Origin: Peptococcaceae bacterium
GTDB taxonomy: Bacteria; Bacillota; Desulfitobacteriia; Desulfitobacteriales; Syntrophobotulaceae
NCBI GenBank assembly: GCA_012523535.1
Contig: JAAYII010000041.1
Span: forward strand, 1 to 8,786
Direction: 5' to 3'
DNA: 8,786 nt
Made by a program: the position numbers and the translations under genes. The notes under the pieces are model-generated. The model did not search any database. It had not been told where the DNA came from and saw only the letters and a program-made list of their open reading frames with translations. How positions within the stretch are numbered: position 1 is the stretch's first letter; the number at the start of each line of letters is the position of its first letter. This document shows positions 1 through 6,943 of the stretch, one piece after another.

Positions 1-534
1 ACCTTCTGCACAAGAAGCGTCCATCATAATGTTTTCTGTGGCTCCTACACTGGGAAAATCGAGATAGATTCTGGCTCCTTTTAGTTTTGGTGCGCTGATA
101 TCCAGAAAACCATGATCCATTCTAATTTGTGCACCCAAACACTCCAAACCTTTTAAATGAAAATTAATGGGCCTGGATCCAATGGCGCATCCGCCGGGAT
201 GAGATATTCTAACCCTGCCCGTGCGGGCCAGCATAGGCCCCATAATGAAGATAGAAGCCCTCATTTTGGAGATCAAATCGAAAGGCGTTTCGATACTTTT
301 TATTTCCTTATTTACAACATACAATTTTTTGCCGTTTCTTTTAACCTTGCCACCGAGTGATTCAATCACTTGGCTCATAACATCGACATCGAGTAAATCC
401 GGAGCTTCATCCAATACTATTTTATCTGAGGTCAAAATACTTGCGGCCAAAATAGGCAGGATTGCATTTTTGGCACCGCTGACATCAACTTTTCCCTCAA
501 GTTCCTTTCCGCCTGTAACTAAAAATTTTGCCAA
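1..534 (-). CDS. murA: MurA, UDP-N-acetylglucosamine 1-carboxyvinyltransferase (5' part, 178 codons; continues off the left edge)
   Basis: First committed cytoplasmic step of peptidoglycan synthesis: transfers enolpyruvate from PEP to UDP-GlcNAc. The visible 178 residues cover about 40% of a protein usually near 420 residues. Seen: K22/N23 in the N-terminal SGAKNA segment, R92, and the mobile-loop motif PGGCAIGSRP with Cys116, Arg121; these align with E. coli K22, N23, R91, C115 and R120. A fosfomycin-sensitive Cys enzyme is therefore expected. The start is TTG: an in-frame TGA lies at 544-546, leaving no ATG or GTG candidate before the conserved N-terminus (MAKFLVTGGKELEG), and GGAGTG at 545-550 lies 10 nt upstream. 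It follows ywmB by 75 nt, the arrangement of the murAA copy in Bacillus and many Clostridia. Truncated only by the window. Confidence 0.96.
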   Translation of the reverse strand, partial: MAKFLVTGGKELEGKVDVSGAKNAILPILAASILTSDKIVLDEAPDLLDVDVMSQVIESLGGKVKRNGKKLYVVNKEIKSIETPFDLISKMRASIFIMGPMLARTGRVRISHPGGCAIGSRPINFHLKGLECLGAQIRMDHGFLDISAPKLKGARIYLDFPSVGATENIMMDASCAEG

Positions 535-571
535 TTTTAATTGTCACTCCAAACATTATTTTATAGAATAG

Positions 572-595
572 TTCTTCTTCCTTTCTTTTTTTCCT
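572..595 (-). other. 24-nt all-purine run in the ywmB-murA spacer
   Basis: On the coding (minus) strand the spacer between ywmB and murA contains 24 consecutive purines, from AGGAAAA to GAAGAA. It sits about 22 nt upstream of the murA Shine-Dalgarno sequence at 545-550. No stem-loop or convincing promoter was seen in the 75-nt spacer. It could be a ribosome standby or RNA-binding site, or just biased sequence; no function is assigned. Confidence 0.3.
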
Positions 596-609
596 GCCTG
601 AGCATTGAT

Positions 610-1245
610 TCAAAACTCTTTCCATAAAGCAGGAAAAGCGATGATAGTTCTACCTGGATTCAGGTTATTAGTTCGCGTAATAATCTGAAAATTCACCGGA
701 CTACCGCCGATATTAATACCTTCATTTAAATACTCTACATAACCCGTGGCAGAGATTGTATTGAATGCTTCAATTCTATCAAAGTTTACCACATTATTTC
801 TGCTGAGAAAATCATTAATATCTAGGTTTGCTGCTACAATCTCTTCCATAAATACTTTGGTTTGTTTCAAATTTTTCAATTTGCTTTTTAGATTCAAATA
901 TTTTTCCAGCATATCTGCTTCCTGGCCACCGGTTATCTCCATTTGAGCAATATATTCATATGCCCTATTCTGCCAGTAATTTATTAATACATTTTTCTCC
1001 CAGGGCATACCCGTCTGTTCCAGTATTTTTTCGAGAACAGGTACTCCATTTTCATCCTGTGTCCATACTATATATTTTACGCTAGCTTGTGTACAATCTA
1101 CCAGATTGGAATCGAGGATTAAGGAAAAATTCTTATTGCTCGAATCTCTAACCAATGATTTCGCCCATAAAAGCGAAGGAAGTAACAGAATAAGGATTAT
1201 TATACAAATAATGTATTTAGGAATTTGGTTGGTGTATTTTGTCAT
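610..1245 (-). CDS. ywmB: Probable YwmB-family (TATA-box-binding-like fold) secreted protein
   Basis: A 211-residue protein of unproven role. Residues about 10-28 form a strongly hydrophobic segment (IICIIILILLLPSLLWA) after basic residues, so an exported or membrane-anchored protein is likely. The body is charged and helical, and the last 45 residues (GINIGGSPVNFQI...GRTIIAFPALWKEF) resemble the C-terminal pattern I associate with the YwmB family. The stronger argument is position: ywmB lies between the atp operon and murA in Bacillus and many Clostridia. Start choice: the ATG at 1245 has GAGG at 1253-1256 with a 7-nt spacer; an in-frame TTG at 1251 is only 1 nt from that GAGG and is rejected. 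The gene lies beyond the atp terminator, so it probably starts a separate transcript with murA. Family call is moderate; function is unknown. Confidence 0.6.
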   Translation of the reverse strand: MTKYTNQIPKYIICIIILILLLPSLLWAKSLVRDSSNKNFSLILDSNLVDCTQASVKYIVWTQDENGVPVLEKILEQTGMPWEKNVLINYWQNRAYEYIAQMEITGGQEADMLEKYLNLKSKLKNLKQTKVFMEEIVAANLDINDFLSRNNVVNFDRIEAFNTISATGYVEYLNEGINIGGSPVNFQIITRTNNLNPGRTIIAFPALWKEF

Positions 1246-1329
1246 TTCCAAACCTCATTCAAAATTTTATTAATAGTTTGACCAATCTTTTTTATCTCAA
1301 AACATTAAGGTTCAGCTTCAGGGTTTTTA

Positions 1330-1357
1330 AATATAGCCAAACTAACCAATATCTAAA
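1330..1357 (-). promoter_or_regulatory. Candidate promoter for ywmB-murA
   Basis: After the atp terminator a new promoter is expected for ywmB. The best sigma-A-like match is TTTAGA (1352-1357) and TATATT (1330-1335) with a 16-bp spacer, giving a leader of about 80 nt to the ATG at 1245. The -35 match is only 4 of 6 and the region is very AT-rich, so chance matches are likely. A sporulation sigma factor could be used instead. Confidence 0.3.
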
Positions 1358-1380
1358 AACAAATTTTTTAATAAACCGTA

Positions 1381-1436
1381 AATAAAAAAACATTATGAAG
1401 CAACTCTAATTAATATAGAGAAGCTCCATAATGTTT
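1381..1436 (-). terminator. Intrinsic terminator of the atp operon
   Basis: The outer arms 1423-1436 and 1388-1401 pair over 14 positions with one G-U wobble in the minus-strand RNA (1426/1398). Inside, after a 2x2 mismatch, CTCTA/TAGAG (1416-1420 with 1404-1408) adds five pairs around a 7-nt loop. A T-rich tail (rc of 1381-1387) follows. On the plus strand the wobble becomes an A-C mismatch, so the structure is oriented for leftward transcription. It begins 55 nt after the atpC stop and separates the ATP synthase genes from ywmB-murA. Confidence 0.88.
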
Positions 1437-1491
1437 ATCCGGTGTTAATAACTGGCAATAAACCTAATTCAATTTTATTCCATTTATTCTA

Positions 1492-1890
1492 TTATTGGGC
1501 AGCTTTAAGTCGGGCCAGGGCTTTTTTCAAAGCTATCTCTGCACGTTGAATGTCTGTCCCCGGCTTCCGTTCCTGAAGTCGTTTTTCAGCTCTCTCCTTG
1601 GCTGCCTGAGCCCGCGGCACATCTATTTGTTCAGCAGTCTCAGCCGTATTGGCCAGAATGGTTACTTTATTGTCCGCTACTTCCAAAAAACCGCCACTAA
1701 CAGCTATTTTGTGCTCTTTGCCGTTTTCCCGATAGCGAACAACCCCTATTTCCAAACTGGCCAGAAGAGGAGTATGACGGGCTAATATTCCCAAATCTCC
1801 ATCTTCGCTGCGAACCAGAACAAATTCGACATCTTTATCGAGAACCAATCCGTCAGGAGCCACAACTTTTAACCTAAATTTCCCCGCCAT
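1492..1890 (-). CDS. atpC: F1 ATP synthase epsilon subunit
   Basis: 132 residues, normal for the family. Part of the rotor shaft with gamma; its C-terminal helices can block ATP hydrolysis. Residues 1-84 form the beta-sandwich (SEDGDLGILARHTPLLASL at 28-46; AVSGGFLEVADNKVTILANTAE at 63-84), followed by a two-helix C-terminal domain. The motif IDVPRA at 89-94 matches the I/L-D-x-x-R-A ATP-binding motif of thermophilic Bacillus PS3 epsilon, and E84, D90, R93 and R100 line up, one residue offset, with PS3 ligands E83, D89, R92 and R99. An ATP-stabilised folded state is therefore plausible (inference). ATG start, 3 nt after the atpD stop, with AGGAG inside the end of atpD, which suggests translational coupling. 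Last gene before the terminator. Confidence 0.97.
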   Translation of the reverse strand: MAGKFRLKVVAPDGLVLDKDVEFVLVRSEDGDLGILARHTPLLASLEIGVVRYRENGKEHKIAVSGGFLEVADNKVTILANTAETAEQIDVPRAQAAKERAEKRLQERKPGTDIQRAEIALKKALARLKAAQ

Positions 1891-1893
1891 TGT

Positions 1894-3297
1894 TTATACA
1901 GCTCCTAACTGTTTTGCTCTTTCTACTGCTTCCTCAATAGTACCGACAAAATGGAAAGCCTCTTCTGGAAGGTTGTCATGCAAACCTTCACATATCTCTT
2001 TAAAGCCTTTAATAGTATCTTTAATCGGCACATATTTGCCTTTCATGCCTGTAAAAGCCTCGGCCACAAAAAACGGCTGGGAGAGGAAGCGCTGGATACG
2101 GCGGGCCCTCTGGACTATAAGTTTATCTTCCTCACTCAGTTCGTCCATTCCAAGAATAGCGATAATATCCAACAGCTCTTTATAGCGTTGCAATATTTTT
2201 TGAACTTCACGGGCTACCGTATAATGCTCATCCCCTACAACTGAAGGAGTTAGAATCTGGGATGTTGAATCAAGCGGATCGACAGCCGGATAAATCCCCA
2301 TTTCAGCAATTGATCTGGAAAGAACAGTTGTAGCGTCTAAGTGAGCAAAAGTTGTCGCCGGTGCTGGGTCGGTCAAGTCGTCCGCCGGAACATAAATGGC
2401 CTGCACGGAGGTGACTGACCCTTTTTTCGTGGATGTAATTCTCTCCTGCAAGTTGCCCATTTCAGTTGCCAAAGTCGGTTGGTATCCAACCGCTGAAGGC
2501 ATACGTCCCAAAAGGGCGGATACTTCCGAACCCGCTTGGGTGAAGCGGAAGATATTATCAATAAATAGCAATACGTCCTGGCCCATTTCATCTCTGAAAT
2601 ATTCGGCCATGGTCAACCCGGTCAAAGCAACGCGCAGACGAGCACCCGGAGGTTCATTCATTTGCCCGAAAACCATGGTCATTTTATTAATGACACCGGA
2701 TTCTCTCATTTCATTCCAAAGGTCATTACCTTCACGGGTACGTTCACCTACACCGGCAAAAACTGAAATACCTCCGTGTTGAGTGGCAATATTATTAATC
2801 AATTCTTGAATTATAACGGTTTTGCCTACGCCTGCGCCGCCAAACAAGCCGACTTTTCCGCCTTTGGCATAAGGTGCCAGCAGGTCTATAACTTTAATAC
2901 CCGTTTCTAACATGGTATCGGTGGTCTCTTGTTCCACAAAAGAAGGAGCTTTCCTATGAATCGGTAATTTTAATGGAGTATTTACCTCCGGAAGTTTATC
3001 GATAGGTTTTCCCAAAACATTGAAGATTCGACCCAGAGTTTCTTTACCAACACAAACAGTTATAGGGCCCCCTGTATTATAAGCCTTCATCCCTCTAACC
3101 AGGCCGTCGGTCGAGGACATGGCCACACAACGGACAGCATCGTTTCCCAAATGTTGGGCCACTTCCAAAGTTAAGTCTATATTTCTTTCTTCATCTTTTA
3201 TTTCTATGGCGTTGTATATTTCCGGCAAAGAATCGGGGTCAAATTCGATATCAACTACAGGACCCATGATCTGAGTTACTTTACCAATATTTGACAC
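1894..3297 (-). CDS. atpD: F1 ATP synthase beta (catalytic) subunit
   Basis: 467 residues, full length. Carries the catalytic nucleotide sites of the alpha3beta3 ring at the cytoplasmic face. Walker A GGAGVGKT at 153-160 (K159, T160), GERTREGND at 184-192 with catalytic Glu185, Walker B DVLLFIDN at 241-248, the alpha/beta signature PAVDPLDSTS at 337-346, and the DELSEED loop at 385-391 that contacts gamma and epsilon are all intact. The start is GTG with AAGGAGG 7 nt upstream, and the N-terminus (MSNIGKVTQIMGPVVDIEF) fits the family. It lies 39 nt downstream of atpG and is followed after 3 nt by atpC. Nothing is missing or unusual. Confidence 0.99.
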   Translation of the reverse strand: MSNIGKVTQIMGPVVDIEFDPDSLPEIYNAIEIKDEERNIDLTLEVAQHLGNDAVRCVAMSSTDGLVRGMKAYNTGGPITVCVGKETLGRIFNVLGKPIDKLPEVNTPLKLPIHRKAPSFVEQETTDTMLETGIKVIDLLAPYAKGGKVGLFGGAGVGKTVIIQELINNIATQHGGISVFAGVGERTREGNDLWNEMRESGVINKMTMVFGQMNEPPGARLRVALTGLTMAEYFRDEMGQDVLLFIDNIFRFTQAGSEVSALLGRMPSAVGYQPTLATEMGNLQERITSTKKGSVTSVQAIYVPADDLTDPAPATTFAHLDATTVLSRSIAEMGIYPAVDPLDSTSQILTPSVVGDEHYTVAREVQKILQRYKELLDIIAILGMDELSEEDKLIVQRARRIQRFLSQPFFVAEAFTGMKGKYVPIKDTIKGFKEICEGLHDNLPEEAFHFVGTIEEAVERAKQLGAV

Positions 3298-3336
3298 AAA
3301 CTAACCTCCTTTGATCAGGTTATTGTTCATTAAGCA

Positions 3337-4185
3337 CTATTCCAGAGCTGCAGCGCCTCCCACAATTTCCGATATTTCGGTTGTGATAGCTGCTTGACGG
3401 GCTCTGTTCATTTCTAGGGTCAGTTTTTCTATCATTTCCTTGGCATTTTCGGTAGCCGAATCCATGGCTGTCATCTGAGCTCCAAGTTCACTGGCTTTAC
3501 TCTCCAAGAGAGCACTATATATTTGGCTTTTCAAGTAAACGGGGAGCAGCCGTTGTAGTATCTGTGCAGGGGAAGGCTCAAAAATATATTGCCTGCTTGT
3601 TTCTTCAGCAATCGGTTCTATGGGCAACACCTTGACTGCTGTTGGTTCCTGCGTCAGTACAGATACAAACTTGGAATAAATTATATATACTTCATCCAAT
3701 TCCCCCGCTAGATATAATTTTATAGCCTCCTCAGCTATTTTATTGGCTTGATTAAAATTAGGATCATCGCCCAGTCCCATAAATTGCGCCAGTATTCTAT
3801 ATTTTCGCTTTATGAAATAGTCATGGCCTTTACGCCCAACTGTCACCAAACCCACTTCCGCATCCCGTCTCATTTCAACAATCCCTCGAGTTAAGCGGAT
3901 TATATTGGCATTAAAAGCCCCGCAAAGTCCTCTGTCGGAGGTTAATACAATATAACCGACTTTTTGGACCGGCCGCTTAACTAAAAGCGGGTGCTCAATT
4001 TCGGTCTGAGCATTGGCCAAACGCGCTAAAACTTCCTGAATTTGTCTTGTATAGGGACGAGAAGCAATAACCTTTCTTTGAGCCTTACGTAATTTGGCCG
4101 CAGCTACCGTTTTCATGGCCTTGGTGATTTGTTGCATATTGGACACGCTACGGATTCGCCTGCGGATATCGCGTACTCCCGCCAC
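3337..4185 (-). CDS. atpG: F1 ATP synthase gamma (rotor shaft) subunit
   Basis: 282 residues from the preferred start. Gamma is the central shaft: its N- and C-terminal helices form the coiled coil inside alpha3beta3. Seen: N-terminal MAGVRDIRRRIRSV followed by QQITKAMKTVAAAKLRKAQ, the Rossmann-like core (GYIVLTSDRGLCGAFNANI), and the C-terminal signature SELGAQMTAMDSATENAKEM into MNRARQAAITTEISEIVGGAAAL. Start choice: a GTG at 4194 would add MKE-, but the GTG at 4185 gives the family-typical MA(G/S)xRDI start and sits 5 nt after AGGTGA (4191-4196); at 4194 the start codon lies inside that site. The gap from the atpA stop is 18 nt. Start placement is inferred, identity is certain. Confidence 0.97.
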   Translation of the reverse strand: MAGVRDIRRRIRSVSNMQQITKAMKTVAAAKLRKAQRKVIASRPYTRQIQEVLARLANAQTEIEHPLLVKRPVQKVGYIVLTSDRGLCGAFNANIIRLTRGIVEMRRDAEVGLVTVGRKGHDYFIKRKYRILAQFMGLGDDPNFNQANKIAEEAIKLYLAGELDEVYIIYSKFVSVLTQEPTAVKVLPIEPIAEETSRQYIFEPSPAQILQRLLPVYLKSQIYSALLESKASELGAQMTAMDSATENAKEMIEKLTLEMNRARQAAITTEISEIVGGAAALE

Positions 4186-4190
4186 TTCCT

Positions 4191-4196
4191 TCACCT
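4191..4196 (-). promoter_or_regulatory. Ribosome binding site deciding the atpG start
   Basis: AGGTGA lies just past the atpA stop codon. With a 5-nt spacer it points to the GTG at 4183-4185 rather than the GTG at 4192-4194, which lies inside the site itself. Confidence 0.65.
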
Positions 4197-4203
4197 ACTC
4201 TTT

Positions 4204-5712
4204 CTAGACCAAAAAACCTTGTTTGAATTCATTGATTGCCTCACCGATTTGCTTCATCAATTCATCAGAAAGGGCTTTTTCAGTACGGATTTCTTCCAAA
4301 ATATAATCTTTTTCCGAGCGCAAGAATTGGAGAAGTTCTCGTTCAAAATCTCTTATTCTCTCCAGTGGCACGTCATCGATATATCCCCTGGTTGCGGCGA
4401 ATATAACTATAACCTGTTCTTCAACCGGCATGGGGTGATACTGGTCTTGTTTCAGGATTTCCATAGTTTTTTGACCACGGTTAATGCGAGCCTGGGTCGC
4501 TTTATCCAGGTCGGAACCGAACTGGGCAAAAGCTGCCAGTTCTCGATAAGCGGCTAAGTCAAGCCGCAACTGGCCGGATACTTGTTTCATGGCCTTAATC
4601 TGAGCAGCCCCTCCTACCCGGGAAACGGAGATACCCACGTTAATGGCCGGGCGGAAACCTGCATAAAACAGGTCGGATTCCAAAAATATTTGACCGTCTG
4701 TGATGGAAATAACATTAGTTGGAATATAAGCCGAAACGTCTCCGGCCTGAGTCTCGATAATAGGCAAAGCGGTCAAAGAACCGCCGCCCTTTTCCGGTGA
4801 AAGTTTGGCCGCACGCTCCAGCAAACGGGAGTGCAAGTAAAATACATCACCGGGATAAGCCTCACGGCCGGGCGGGCGCCTTAACAACAAGGAAAGCTCG
4901 CGGTAAGCCACTGCTTGTTTGGATAAATCGTCATAAACTACTAATACATGTTGCCCTTTATCCCGGAAATACTCTCCCATAGTACATCCCGCATAAGGGG
5001 CAATATATAGCATGGGCGCCGGTTCAGAGGCAGTCGCCATTACAACGATGGAATAATCCATAGCACCGTGCTCTTCTAATTTTCTAACTACTCCAGTTAC
5101 TGTGGATTGTTTCTGTCCGATAGCCACATAAATGCAAATACAATCTTTGCCTTTTTGATTAATAATGGTATCAACAGCAAGGGCAGTCTTACCGGTTTGA
5201 CGGTCCCCAATAATGAGTTCCCGCTGACCACGGCCTATGGGAATCATGGAATCAATGGATTTGAGCCCTGTCTGTAAAGGCTCGTGCACCGGTCTCCTGT
5301 CCACAACACCTGGAGCAGGAGCTTCAATCGGGCGATAGCCGGCGGGAATAATTTCTCCTTTTCCGTCAATAGGTTGTCCAAGAGCATTAACCACTCTACC
5401 GATCAATGCTTCTCCGACCGGCACTTCCACGATCCTGCCTGTTCGTTTGACCTGATCTCCTTCTTTAATATTATTATAAGGTCCCAGGATGACACAGCCG
5501 ATGTTGTCTTCCTCCAAGTTCATGGCCATGCCGTATATTTCACCGGGAAATTCCAAAAGTTCTCCCGCCATGGCTTTTTCTAAACCATAGATACGTGCAA
5601 TACCGTCACCTACCTGAATTACAGTACCGACGTCAACTATATCTAGGGCAGATTCATAACGTTCAATTTGTTGCTTAATTATTGAACTGATTTCTTCCGG
5701 ACGTAAATTCAT
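4204..5712 (-). CDS. atpA: F1 ATP synthase alpha subunit
   Basis: 502 residues, full length. Non-catalytic nucleotide-binding partner of beta in the F1 hexamer; supplies the arginine finger to the catalytic site. Seen in order: N-terminal stator-binding helix (residues 1-25), beta-barrel with DVGTVIQVGDGIARIYGL, P-loop GDRQTGKT at 169-176 (Lys175), VVYDDLSKQAVAYRE (Walker B region, 258-272), alpha/beta signature PAINVGISVS at 355-364 followed by Arg365 (the E. coli R376-like arginine finger), and the C-terminal helical domain ending near 502. ATG start with AGGGGTGA about 9 nt upstream; 22 nt after the atpH stop. All key residues are present. Confidence 0.99.
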   Translation of the reverse strand: MNLRPEEISSIIKQQIERYESALDIVDVGTVIQVGDGIARIYGLEKAMAGELLEFPGEIYGMAMNLEEDNIGCVILGPYNNIKEGDQVKRTGRIVEVPVGEALIGRVVNALGQPIDGKGEIIPAGYRPIEAPAPGVVDRRPVHEPLQTGLKSIDSMIPIGRGQRELIIGDRQTGKTALAVDTIINQKGKDCICIYVAIGQKQSTVTGVVRKLEEHGAMDYSIVVMATASEPAPMLYIAPYAGCTMGEYFRDKGQHVLVVYDDLSKQAVAYRELSLLLRRPPGREAYPGDVFYLHSRLLERAAKLSPEKGGGSLTALPIIETQAGDVSAYIPTNVISITDGQIFLESDLFYAGFRPAINVGISVSRVGGAAQIKAMKQVSGQLRLDLAAYRELAAFAQFGSDLDKATQARINRGQKTMEILKQDQYHPMPVEEQVIVIFAATRGYIDDVPLERIRDFERELLQFLRSEKDYILEEIRTEKALSDELMKQIGEAINEFKQGFLV

Positions 5713-5734
5713 TTTTTTAGTTCACCCCTATTTC

Positions 5735-6289
5735 CTACTGAGGTTTATATGATGCCTTGATCAATTCCTGACGCAATTTTAATAGTGCTGCAGCAACTGT
5801 ACCGTCAATCACCTGATCTCCAATTTGAATTTTGGCCCCGCCAATCAGTTGGGGATTAACTTCGGCAGTTAATTGAACGTTTTTGCCCGTTATTTTGGCA
5901 ATTACCTGTTTTAGTTTTTTTTCTTGCTCCGGCGACAAGGAGACTGCGCTTACTACTTTTGCTTCCACCACATTGCGTACATCATTAGCAAGACGGGTAA
6001 ATTCACGTTGTATCAGAGACAAAACATTTTGTCTCCGGCGATCGATCAGTAAATACAAAAAATGCTTTGATATCTCGGAGACATTATTGCCTAAAATATT
6101 GGCCAGGATTTTCTTTTTTATTGAAGTTTCGATATTTGGATGATTGAGCACATGTTGGAGCTCTTTGTTTTCCAACATAAGCTTGTTCAAAAATCTTAGC
6201 TCTGCTTCAATCTGATCAAGAACCGACATTTCCAAAGCCAGTTCCAAAAGAGCCTGTGCATATCTGCGCGCCAATGCCCCTGCTAACAT
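5735..6289 (-). CDS. atpH: F1 ATP synthase delta subunit (OSCP-type)
   Basis: 184 residues, typical length. Delta sits on top of F1 and ties the alpha subunits to the b-subunit stalk. The N-terminal helical bundle starts with LARRYAQALLELALE; the C-terminal domain carries the family signature around residues 150-175 (NPQLIGGAKIQIGDQVIDGT followed by VAAALLKLRQ). The ATG at 6287-6289 overlaps the end of atpF by 7 nt. Only weak Shine-Dalgarno-like AGGCG/AGG is seen upstream, inside the atpF coding end, so initiation probably depends on translational coupling to atpF. Confidence 0.97.
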   Translation of the reverse strand: MLAGALARRYAQALLELALEMSVLDQIEAELRFLNKLMLENKELQHVLNHPNIETSIKKKILANILGNNVSEISKHFLYLLIDRRRQNVLSLIQREFTRLANDVRNVVEAKVVSAVSLSPEQEKKLKQVIAKITGKNVQLTAEVNPQLIGGAKIQIGDQVIDGTVAAALLKLRQELIKASYKPQ

Positions 6290-6843
6290 GGCCTATCGCC
6301 TACTTCTTGAATAAATTGATCAATCAACTCTTGCTGGCCCTCCATATCGAGCTTGCGCCGGAGCAGTTTTTCCGCTACGGCAATTGACATGTCAATAACT
6401 TGCATGCGAATTTCCGCAACAGCCTTTTCCCGCTCCCTTTCTATTTCGGCAAGGGCTGTTTGTTTTAATCTTTCATTTTCCTTGTGGGCTTGGGCCAAAA
6501 TTTCGGCAGCGCGCTTTTCACTTTCTCTGGTTGCTTTTTCTATGATGTTCTTAGCTTCTAAGCGAGCTTTAAGCAATTCTTCTTGGTATTCCTGCTTAAG
6601 GCGCGCAGCTTCTGTCCGTTGTTTTTCGGCATTGGCAATGCTGTCCGCAATAAACTGGCGCCTTTTTTCCATCATATTCATCAGCGGTTTCCAAGCAAAC
6701 TTGGCTAGAATCCAAACAAGAATCAAAAAAGAAATAATCTGAACTATATAGGTATAAATGTTAATTTGTAGAGGATTCCCGCCGCCCCCTGAAGCCGCAG
6801 TTGAAGCTATCGAATAAGTTAATCCATTCATTAATAAATTCAA
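6283..6843 (-). CDS. atpF: Fo ATP synthase b subunit (peripheral stalk)
   Basis: 186 residues from the preferred TTG start. The b dimer is the stator stalk: one membrane helix (about residues 29-47, IYTYIVQIISFLILVWILA), then KPLMNMMEKRRQFIADSIANAE and a long charged coiled coil to about residue 170. Start choice: AGGAGG at 6854-6859 sits 10 nt before TTG at 6841-6843; the same 10-nt spacing is seen at atpE and murA. The next ATG at 6829-6831 is 22 nt away. An in-frame ATG at 6927 exists but would run the coding sequence through a large stem-loop and has no good ribosome site. The N-terminus before the membrane helix is unusually long, with a GGGG run at 19-22. The 3' end overlaps atpH by 7 nt. 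Confidence 0.95.
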   Translation of the reverse strand: MNLLMNGLTYSIASTAASGGGGNPLQINIYTYIVQIISFLILVWILAKFAWKPLMNMMEKRRQFIADSIANAEKQRTEAARLKQEYQEELLKARLEAKNIIEKATRESEKRAAEILAQAHKENERLKQTALAEIEREREKAVAEIRMQVIDMSIAVAEKLLRRKLDMEGQQELIDQFIQEVGDRPC

Positions 6844-6853
6844 AAGGTCTGTT

Positions 6854-6859
6854 CCTCCT
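6854..6859 (-). promoter_or_regulatory. Ribosome binding site deciding the atpF start
   Basis: A perfect AGGAGG, the only strong site between atpE and the b-subunit membrane helix. It points to the TTG at 6841-6843 with a 10-nt spacer. It lies downstream of the atpE-atpF stem-loop, so it is not part of that structure. Confidence 0.75.
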
Positions 6860-6883
6860 CTCGCAGCAGAAGTGGATTTACTC

Positions 6884-6939
6884 AGCTTTTTAATTTGCAC
6901 AAGAGGGGAACATAAGGTTCCCCTCATTATTAAAAAGCT
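6884..6939 (-). promoter_or_regulatory. Large two-part stem-loop between atpE and atpF
   Basis: Directly visible nested inverted repeats. The outer arms 6929-6939 and 6884-6894 (AGCTTTTTAAT / ATTAAAAAGCT) pair perfectly over 11 bp. The inner arms 6917-6925 and 6903-6911 (GAGGGGAAC / GTTCCCCTC) pair perfectly over 9 bp around a 5-nt loop. An asymmetric internal loop (3 and 8 nt) joins them. It starts 4 nt after the atpE stop codon. No U-run follows the GC-rich inner stem, so it is not a classical terminator. It may protect the 3' end of an atpE-containing RNA, mark a cleavage site, or lower expression of the genes downstream (inference). Confidence 0.8.
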
Positions 6940-6943
6940 CGGT

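Noticed and set aside
221..571. Plus-strand reading frame of 116 codons
   Set aside because: It lies opposite the conserved N-terminal part of murA; no family likeness and no ribosome site seen.
2396..2782. Plus-strand reading frame of 128 codons
   Set aside because: Opposite strand of the most conserved part of atpD; a shadow of constrained codons.
4129..4557. Plus-strand reading frame of 142 codons spanning the atpA-atpG junction
   Set aside because: Runs antisense to two real genes, with no recognisable protein features.
6283..6927. Longer atpF from the ATG at 6927
   Set aside because: The added residues are unlike any b subunit, the coding would cross the large stem-loop, and the only strong AGGAGG lies far downstream of that ATG.
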